From contig JAPYXD010000752.1 of NCBI GenBank assembly GCA_030998225.1, positions 18,306,501 through 18,370,500 of the forward strand: a stretch of DNA of 64,000 nucleotides. Reading direction: 5' to 3'. A program made the translations under genes and the position numbers. The notes beneath the pieces are model-generated. The model ran no database searches and was not told the origin of the DNA. It saw nothing but the letters and a program-made list of their open reading frames with translations. The stretch is from Diplolepis rosae (Eukaryota; Arthropoda; Insecta; Hymenoptera; Diplolepididae). Shown piece by piece: positions 55,960-64,000 of the stretch; positions within the stretch are counted from its first letter, which is position 1, and the number at the start of each line of letters is the position of its first letter.

Positions 55960-56793
55960 TTAAACTTTCATAACAGAACTAGTGAAAAAAGAAAACAACA
56001 AATAGGTCACAAATTTTAGACAAACAGATGATTAAACGCCTCTTTTCTTGCCTTTCATTGGGTCTAAAACTAGAAAAAAGTGCTTTTCATATTCTAAGAA
56101 ATGGCTTCCTTACATTTTCGACACGTTTGAATAACTGTATTTCTTCCTGAAAATAAAAAATTATTTTACCACTTAGCTATTTAGATTTTTCTTAGTATCA
56201 ATAATCTTCTTCTAATATCAAAATTTAAAGTTCTTAGATAAAGAATTAATTAAAATAGAAAACAATCTTTGGAAACTTTTGTCTCATCCATTCTCATTTT
56301 GAAGGATATAATCGGAAAGGGTTGCATTTTTTATAATTATTCTTTCGGATCATTTACGAACATTTTTAACTACGTTTATTCTTTACTTTGTAAAAATTGT
56401 ATAAAATACTTTCAACAATAATTTGTTATGGTACGAAATACAAAAATACGTAAATTCTTAATGAAAAGAATTTGACACATAAAAATATATGCCATTTTAA
56501 CAGCGTAAATTCATTCTAGTCGAAATATTTAATCTACAAAAAGCTTTTCCTATTGACCCTTTATCTGAGCAATTTCCCATAACCATAAATAATAGATGAT
56601 GCCGCAAATACCATTTTTAACAAATTGAAAATATATAAAATAAATGTAAAACTAAACAATAGAACTTTGAAATAGAAGTCAACATAAGATAAAATATGTT
56701 AAAAGAATGTTTTTTTCTTTAAATAAAATCTTTTTCTCTATTAGTTCCATACTGATTTCAAATTAAAGTTAATTATAAACTTTCTTCAACTTA
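55960..56793. other. Convergent intergenic spacer
   Basis: AT-rich DNA between the two host-gene 3' ends. No coding similarity or repeat structure was recognised; it probably holds the 3' UTRs. Confidence 0.5.
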
Positions 56794-56799
56794 TTTATT
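56794..56799 (-). promoter_or_regulatory. Candidate polyadenylation signal of AMDHD2
   Basis: AATAAA on the - strand (TTTATT on +), 33 bp beyond the stop codon of the deacetylase gene. It is the nearest canonical signal I noticed. Confidence 0.4.
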
Positions 56800-56832
56800 T
56801 CTCAAGTTCATAAAATTTGTTTGTCCTAATGA

Positions 56833-58260
56833 CTATTTTTTGGAGGGATTAGATTCACGTTCGTAGACGCAATCTCCTGCTATCCACGTGGATAAAACTT
56901 CGAGATTTTCATCAAGTAAAATAAAATCAGCTTCAGCTCCAAAATTTAAGACTCCTTTGTAAGAGTCTACCTCAAGAGTTCGAGCTGGATGCAAAGTTGC
57001 TGTTTCTAAAGCTTCCACAATGGTACATCCTGCAAATAAAGAGAAAAATAAAAAAGGAAAAATTATTTTAAAATAAAATTAATTATCCCAAATTTATATT
57101 TTACCTGTAGCTTGTTTAAAAAATCGGACACACTCCGACATGTTAGCAATACTTCCGCATAGAGTGTCCGTTCCTGCGATGTATGCTCTACTATTTCGAA
57201 CTTCAATTTCAAGCTGACCCAATTGATGTATCCCATCTTGTAAACCCAAAGCTGAAATTGCGTCAGTCACTAGAACCAAGCCTGCAAGAATATAATAATA
57301 GGGATATCAGAAATAAAGAAAAATTGTGAAATTAAATGAGAGAAAGGTTCATACTTTTATTAATATTCCAAGAAAGATAAAAATTACCTTTTGGATGAGT
57401 TCGATGGGCGATTCTCAAAGCAGCTGGATGCGTATGAACTCCATCAGCAATAATTCCATAATAAACCATTTTTTCTGGTGGGATTTGATCCGATGCTAGA
57501 AGTCCAACTAATCCAGGATCTCTGTGATGAAACTATAAAGAAATTATTTCTTTATTTTGTTATACTTTTCTTCACTTTCTTTTATTTGGAAATTTTTTTA
57601 CCGGAAGCATTGCGTTGAAAAGATGTGTGATAAACGTAGCTCCATGTTTAACAGCAGCCTCGCCTTCTTTTAAATTTGCTACTGAATGGCCTGCGAAAAA
57701 ACAATTACATTGAAATAATTTAATAACAAATAAGAAAAAAAAGAAGTTTAAATTCTCCTTACCAACAGAAATGATAATATTTCTTTTGCGTAATTCTGTT
57801 ATCACTGACAATGCATTTGGAATCTCTGGTGCTAATGTAATACAACATATATTCTCAAGATTGTTATATGTGTCGACTACACTTTTAAATCCCTGTAGAA
57901 TTAAATATAGTTATTTTAAATGATTTGTAGAAAAATTAGTTATGCAATGTTTTCTGTTAATTATTGAAGTTGAATTGCAACGAACTTCCTCAAATTTGCG
58001 GATGCAAATTTCCTCATGTGCTCCTTTTTTACTCGGACTTATAAAAGGACCTTCGACGTGAACTCCTAAAATTGCAGCACCAGCTCTACTCCCAACTGCT
58101 TTCTTAATTCTCGGAAGAACATTCCTATAAGTTTCCGCGGGTGAAGTGACTATTGTCGGACAGAAGGAAGTTACTCCGTGTTTTAATATTTCTTTTGCCA
58201 CTTTACTGACGCCTTCTTCAACATTGTCGATATTGTGTGAGAAATCCACCCCGAAACCTC
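56833..58260 (-). CDS. AMDHD2: N-acetylglucosamine-6-phosphate deacetylase, C-terminal 336 residues (5' end not found)
   Basis: Six exons on the - strand: 58260-57986, 57892-57763, 57690-57602, 57532-57388, 57281-57105 and 57029-56833. All splice phases agree and the frame ends at a stop at 56833. The enzyme removes the acetyl group from GlcNAc-6-phosphate, giving glucosamine-6-phosphate and acetate, in cytosolic amino-sugar recycling. The amidohydrolase signature is intact: HVEGPF (metal-binding Glu), VGHS and THLFNAM (metal-binding His residues), [22 protein letters not shown] (catalytic Asp) and a C-terminal [10 protein letters not shown] segment. The animal enzyme is about 400 residues, so roughly the first 60-70 are missing. 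They should lie above 58260, but I saw no exon for them before 64000; a long first intron is the simplest explanation. The donor of the first listed exon (GTTCGT at 57985) is weak. The gene converges with the STPGR gene. Confidence 0.92.
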
Positions 58261-60640
58261 CTGAAAGATATAAAAAAATTAGTTTTACTTTGACCATAAA
58301 TAAAAAATATCAATATTTTATCAAAAATAAAACTTTCTAAAAATATTTTTCTTTTCATTCAACAATCTTATGCATGGAAATCCATTCTTCTATTTATATT
58401 GGAAACCTGATTTTTAATTACCGTCTAAAGTTGAGAATATGAATACCATGAGCCATTTCTCAGAACTAGTAATTTAACATTATTGCAGTTTTTTCCAAAA
58501 TCTTTACTACAGTGGTTCGGCAAAATTTCTCATAAGCAAAAAAAATTACGAAGATCCGCATACTAAAAATAATAGATTTTCTTTTGATCTCGCTCGATTC
58601 TGAATAAGTAACTAGCACAATAATTCAAACTGAAATTTGTTTTAAATTGAACCAATTCAAAAATTAAGATTTAAGATAATTCATTTTAATTTAATAGGAA
58701 TTGATTTCAAGTGCATTCAATTGGATGAAACGAAAATGAATGTGAATTCGAGTCATTGAAAGTCAATTCAAGTAAAATCATTTTTAACTTTATCAAAGAA
58801 AATTTGATTAAACTATATTAAATTGAATTCAAAAACATAAATTTATTTGTTCATCAACATTTATTTATTTCAAAAAATTGAATTATATTCCATTATGTTG
58901 AAAATTAATTGAATTAATTTAACGAAAAATTTCACTCAATCATTTTTACAACTTTCAGTCGTATTGCAGCTGAAATATTATTATTATTATTCAGTAATTT
59001 ACCACGTTTCCACCATTAGGATTTATTATAAATCCTGATTGTTGTTTATGATATGATACAAATACTTTTGTCTCATTTTAACCAACGCACAATGGTATAA
59101 AGATGAAAAGATAAAAAGTTCATAAATAAAAATTTCCTACAGACCTTATTTTTGTACAGATTTGGGTGTTCATTTACAAACTATCAGGATTAAATTCTTA
59201 AGAAACTGTAAAAGCTGAAATTACAATTAGCATCAAAAAGATGACCTATTATCTATTAATAAATTATAGTACTGAAACTCCTCGTTTTAGTTCAGTAAGG
59301 AATATCAAGGATTTTCTAAACTGGACAGGGACGGGATAGCCAAATAAATAGTGAAAAGGAAGTAACACTGAATTTTATTTGGGACATTCAAATTACAAAT
59401 GTAAGAATTCTCTCAAAGAATTAATTTAACCAACCTTGATTTTAATTGAGAATTGAATTGGATCAAGAGAGCAGGCAGGTATCACTCTTGATCTTAAAGC
59501 ACTGATAATCCAATTATTCTGAGGTAATTCCTGACACAGGTTGTATTCGTTGGATAAGTCCACTCCGGAAATCAATTTATAAAAACGTGGACTAGTACAC
59601 AAGAACTATCAGAGTAGTTGGTGAACGGGAACTATGGCACGATGTCCAAGGTTTTTCAAAGGCAGGAAACCTCTTTTACTTGAATCGTCAGGTTCAGTAG
59701 AACTTTCTCCATGTAAGGAGATTTGGTATTAGTAAATTTGACTTAAAATTGTTCAGACTCTCGGGGTAGAAATCAGAACTGACATATCGATGAGGCTCCA
59801 AGAAGGGTTAAAACACACTGTCTATAAAAAGTGCCGGAGACTTCAGGGCCAAAAATCAACTTTGAAGTCCACCCCTTATTCCTTATTAATATTAATCCCT
59901 TATTGTGCAATTGGGATCAGAACGGAGATATTGATCTTCGGTGTCTAGTATTTTTTTAATCCTAATATCCTTTCTCATTTTTTCTGTTTTCTTTAGTAAT
60001 TTTTTTTTTGATGCATCAGTGATTTTTTTTCAGTCGGTTTTCTTGTTTAGCTTCTTCATTTTTTTATTACAATTTTTTAATTATATTTTTAATTGAAGAC
60101 ATTATATTTCTATTTTATTTACATAACATGGGAATGAAATAATGTTTGATCTTGTAAAGAGTATTTCAAGCAATAGATTTGTATTTGAATTTTCTATTAT
60201 AATTTCAAGAATTACTTCCTTGGCAATAATTTGAATTAAAAAATTTATATTATTTCTTAATTGAATCACAATCGATTGCTTGAGGTTTCTAAGTACATAC
60301 AATATTAATTTCGTAGACTAAAGATTACACTATGTATTCGCATATAGATTTATTATAACATTAGTATATTTTGGCTTCTTAATAATGGACATAAATATTT
60401 GTAACGGCATTAACGTATGTGCAATTTCTCTTGTATATAATTAGGACGCAAGTTTTACATCGGACAAGTCTTTGTATGAAGTTTGAATAAAAGTTGACTC
60501 ACAAATTGAACATAAAAAACTTGATATTAGAATATCTTAGGTTAAATTTTTGACAAAAAATATTTTTAATTATACATTTTCATGCATTTTTAACACAGGA
60601 GTTTGTTTTAAATATTTTGTTGAGTATACATAATAATTTT
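58261..60640. other. Unassigned AT-rich sequence upstream of the known AMDHD2 exons
   Basis: Probably AMDHD2 intron. 58995-59100 faintly resembles the centre of the CCCTAGCGGACCC foldback family (TTTCCACCATTAGGATT). 59440-59900 is slightly GC-richer but has no gene I recognise. Confidence 0.4.
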
Positions 60641-60654
60641 GCATCAACAATCGG

Positions 60655-60690
60655 CAATCGGAAGACCTGGGCTCGAATCCCGGTACAGTC
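60655..60690 (+). repeat. tRNA 3'-half-like segment
   Basis: CTGGGCTCGAATCCCGG (60667-60683) forms a good T arm with a five-pair stem, but no matching D arm or acceptor stem was found upstream. Likely a tRNA-derived relic. Confidence 0.3.
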
Positions 60691-62640
60691 GAATGCGTCT
60701 CTTTTTCTACAGAACGATTTTAAAATTCTTTAAATTTGAATTATTATTTTTTTTATATATCAGATCATGAATGCACATTTCATTATTATTGAATTTTGAA
60801 TCGTAATATTAGATGATTCCATATTCAGAGATGAGATCACAGTGCCTTAATTGATGACGCAAAGTTATTTCATATATTTGAGAAAGATTTTGAAAAAATT
60901 ATTTGGAAATAATATTTTGACGTAAATTTTTTTTTGAATAGTTTTTGTACATATAGGTCTAAGACACTAGTTGGTTAATACATGCCCTATTTTCCGGGCA
61001 CTTTGCAGCTTAATTACAGACGTAGTTACAATTGTTTGGATTCGTCAATAGGAGAGAAGTACTAATAAATGAAAATAGCCGGTAATTAATTTATGCAGCC
61101 TTAGGTCCCTTTCCTCGTGACAGGTCACATATTTTTTTATCTTTATATTCTTTTTAAAATACAGTTTTATGGGATTGGATATAATTTTATACAGATTTAA
61201 TACGTATAATTTAAATAATAAATAAAATTTCAAGCTGATTAATACTAGTTCTTTCTTTTCTAGATTCAGTACAATAATCTTGAATGAAATAATATCTGAG
61301 TAATTTTTAAATACGATTATTCACATATTTACATAATATTCATATGATTTTACATTATGTGATATTTTAAGAACATTTTCTGGATATAAATTTGAATACA
61401 ATTCAGAAAGTTTTCAACTTCAATAATTAATCGAATATATATAAAATATGTGATTTCAGTAGTGTATTGGTTATTATTACGGAATGTGATACCTCGCCCC
61501 TTAAATTTGAACATGGGGATGAAATTACCATGTTCCAACTTCAGATTAATATATGAAATAAAAATTACTCGGATATATTTTTTAAATTCAATAATTCACG
61601 TATATTTTTTCTTTGGAAGTGTAATTTTGGATTTCTCATAGTTTTGTTTTTGATATTTTTTTCAGAAAGAATGTACTTTTCATTTAAAATTTCTAGGATT
61701 TTTTGTGCTATGTTTTGTTTTAATTCTTATCTTTTGTATGAATTTTCTCTGAAGCAAACATATATTTTTTCTTCTTTCGACGTCATATTATAGTTCTGCG
61801 AATTTATATTCTGTACAGATTTCGTTCAATGTTTGCATTGGGCTAAAACTTTCTGTGATGCCTCGTGTCATTTTATTACAATTATCGTAGTGGGTTATCT
61901 AGTAGATGGTTTCTGACTTCTAATACTAAACATAAGTTTGTAGCTAATGGCTGATTTAAATAATCCATGCATTTGCATTCCAATATTCGCAAGCTGGTTT
62001 ATGTGGTTTTAATAAGGTTCTATTACATAGATCACAGATAACATTTAATATTTCTTGTACAAGCATATGACGTCTTTCGTTTATAACACAATATAATTGA
62101 TAATTGGAAGGCAGACTGAGAAAACATTGCATAACAATTTGCCAACCTATTACTCTATGAGTATAGACTGCTATTATATCTTCGTTGAATGAATATCAAG
62201 TATATTTAAGTAATTTACGGTACATTTCTACAAAATTTTGTGCTTTTGCTTCGTCGATATATGTAACATTGCTCTGGTAGTTTTGCCGTTGGAATCATTA
62301 CTTGAACAAAAAAAAGAAACGATTCCAAGTATGTTTGTTTTTATTAGTTGATACCAATTTTTTATTTATTTGAAAATTTATTTTAATGCATCCTTATAAG
62401 AAGAAAGGTCAAATTTATTTTTTTTGAACTGATGGATTTATAAAAAGAAGTTTCTTAGCTTTGGAAATTAATCACAATGTATATTGAACCTCTAATATTT
62501 AAAATTTTATTAAATTAATTTAATCAATTTTAACATTGATATAGAAATAAAATTTGGAATAAATAAAAGAGGATGCTAATAATTGGAACTGTTACAAAGT
62601 TACAAAATGAAATAAATTAAATTATAAGGGAGTTCCTTTA
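60691..62640. other. Unassigned AT-rich sequence
   Basis: No gene, tandem repeat or element end was recognised on either strand. Confidence 0.5.
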
Positions 62641-63458
62641 AGGAAAATGTGACTGATAGGACAAAGGTGAGGGGTAGTTTGTCGTGTTAGGAACGGATCT
62701 GTTTCATGGCTTAATCAATAGAAATAAATATGGAAATCAGATAAATGAAATATACTGATTTCAGGAAAAACATGCTTGTAGAATTTCATTTACGGATTTG
62801 AATTAGGAAAAGGTACTTTGCGTCTCGTAAATTTGTACATTTTGTCATCCTATTGTTTGATTTGTCAATAAGTCTATGTTGTAAGTTAAGTCATGTGTGT
62901 ATAGTAGTTGATTTATTTATTATTCTACAAATACGTTTGATTCGAACGGTGTTTTATCTAAGAATAAAGCCGTTTGAATGCTAATACTTTTTTATACGCA
63001 CCTTTTCAAGGAGGTAAATAGCGTAAGTCCCTAGTCCTTCCAAAAACATTAAGTCGCTTCGAGACCCTCAATATTATGACGGAAAGTCGTGACAACGGAA
63101 CAAAAATGACGAATAGCATCCGCCATCTCTTTTTCGGCATGCACTCTCTCACTTTTTTCTAACGGGAGGCTACTAGACCCAAGCACCCCTCTCCCTGCTA
63201 CCCTCTCCAACTCCATGGTTCAAGCGGCCCAGGCTGGAAAAGTACAGGGAAAATAGGGAAAGCGGAGAAATCAAGACGCTCACTTTCTCACCTACCCCTT
63301 CCTAAACCAATTATAAGCAAGTAGCCAGAAAGACAAAGAGAGAGTTTTCCGTAGAAGTGACCTAAGTACTGCGTCAGGGAAGAAATGCCAATTGACAAAA
63401 TCTATGTAGGAAAAATGCGCCCTACCTCTACTACGATTTTTTCCTCAATTTCTCTGAT

Positions 63459-63611
63459 TATAAAAGGACTTCGAAGCGACGATTTTGATAGTCGTGTCTG
63501 GAAGTTGACCAGACGCCTTCAACCCTCTCGGACAGTCCAGAGTGTTGTTTTAAAATGAAGTAAAACCATGCAAATAGAAAAATGGAGTTTACTTCGAATA
63601 CTTTCACGCTG
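63459..63611 (+). promoter_or_regulatory. TATA-like box with candidate first exon and splice donor
   Basis: TATAAAAG at 63459-63466 lies in a GC-richer block (from about 63000) and is followed 146 bp later by an optimal donor CTG|GTAAGT (junction after 63611). This could be the start of a + strand gene leaving the window, or the promoter of an LTR. No protein-coding similarity was seen. Confidence 0.3.
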
Positions 63612-63649
63612 GTAAGTATTTGAATTCTTTTTCCTTTGGAGCACCAGGG

Positions 63650-64000
63650 AATCCCTACAACCTCATCCAATTTTCCAGGGAACCGGAAATATCCGATCTC
63701 TAAGCGTTTACCTCAGGGGCACCTGGGTAAACTCCCTCATATAATCTTGGGGAACCGGACGATATCCTCCTTCTACCTTCTTTTGGGGAACCAAAAGGAA
63801 GCACCTTTCATCTCACTCATTTTCAAACTTCCAACTCACCCGGGAAACCGGAGAGTCGTCCTATCGTGACGCTAGCCCAGGGGCACTTCGGCAGTTATCA
63901 GCAGAGGATCTTTCAGGGAACCTAGTGATCCCCCCCCCCTATTTCCTCCCACTTAATTACTCCGGGGACCGGAGTACCCTTACTGAAATTTCTTAATTTT
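63650..64000. repeat. Degenerate GGGAACCGGA repeat at the window edge
   Basis: GGGAACCGGA-like words occur near 63678, 63751, 63785, 63841, 63917 and 63965, at irregular spacing, with AGGGGCAC twice. The ORF at 63636-63869 is a translation of this repeat. The region runs off the window. Confidence 0.5.

Noticed and set aside
60667..60683. Functional tRNA gene
   Set aside because: Only the T arm is convincing; the rest of a cloverleaf is absent.
1..64000. CRISPR array, bacterial operon or phage-like system
   Set aside because: No regularly spaced direct repeats with unique spacers, no operons; the genes are spliced and eukaryotic.

Overview
This window looks like nuclear DNA from an arthropod, most likely an insect. 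It is very AT-rich, has spliced genes with GT-AG introns, and is crowded with Tc1/mariner transposases and short foldback (MITE-like) elements. No bacterial operon, CRISPR array or clear RNA gene was seen. I cannot name the species; the order is a guess.

Two host genes are supported, arranged tail to tail. (1) On the + strand, 20 coding exons between 29668 and 55943 encode a 716-residue sperm-tail PG-rich repeat (STPGR) protein of the ODF3/SHIPPO/CIMAP group. Thirteen consecutive exons are each exactly 99 bp, have the same splice phase, and encode one 33-residue repeat each. A possible untranslated first exon and promoter lie near 21.3-21.56 kb. (2) On the - strand, six exons between 58260 and 56833 encode the C-terminal 336 residues of N-acetylglucosamine-6-phosphate deacetylase (AMDHD2/NagA). 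The N-terminal exon or exons were not found. The 3' ends of the two genes are about 0.9 kb apart.

Nearly everything else recognisable is mobile DNA. From 0 to 20 kb there are paired inverted repeats, a 93-bp satellite array, 196-bp foldback elements, pogo-like MITEs and several dead mariners, some with insertions inside them. From 21 to 29 kb the sequence is AT-rich intron or intergenic DNA with foldback fragments and homopolymer G tracts. The 9.2-kb intron 4 of the STPGR gene holds a stack of nested insertions: a candidate outer inverted-repeat element, a mariner in it, a hAT element in the mariner (8-bp target duplication), and a 5'-truncated LINE in the hAT element (13-bp target duplication). 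Introns 9 and 11 hold three more mariners, two of them interrupted by foldback elements. From 58.3 to 64 kb there is mostly AT-rich sequence with no recognised gene. The last kilobase is GC-richer, with a TATA-like box, a strong splice donor and a GGGAACCGGA-like repeat that may begin another transcription unit or an LTR element.

The main points of interest are the 99-bp exon array with a three-exon higher-order period, the nested transposon stack, and a mariner whose reading frame is broken by two MITEs 16 bp apart.
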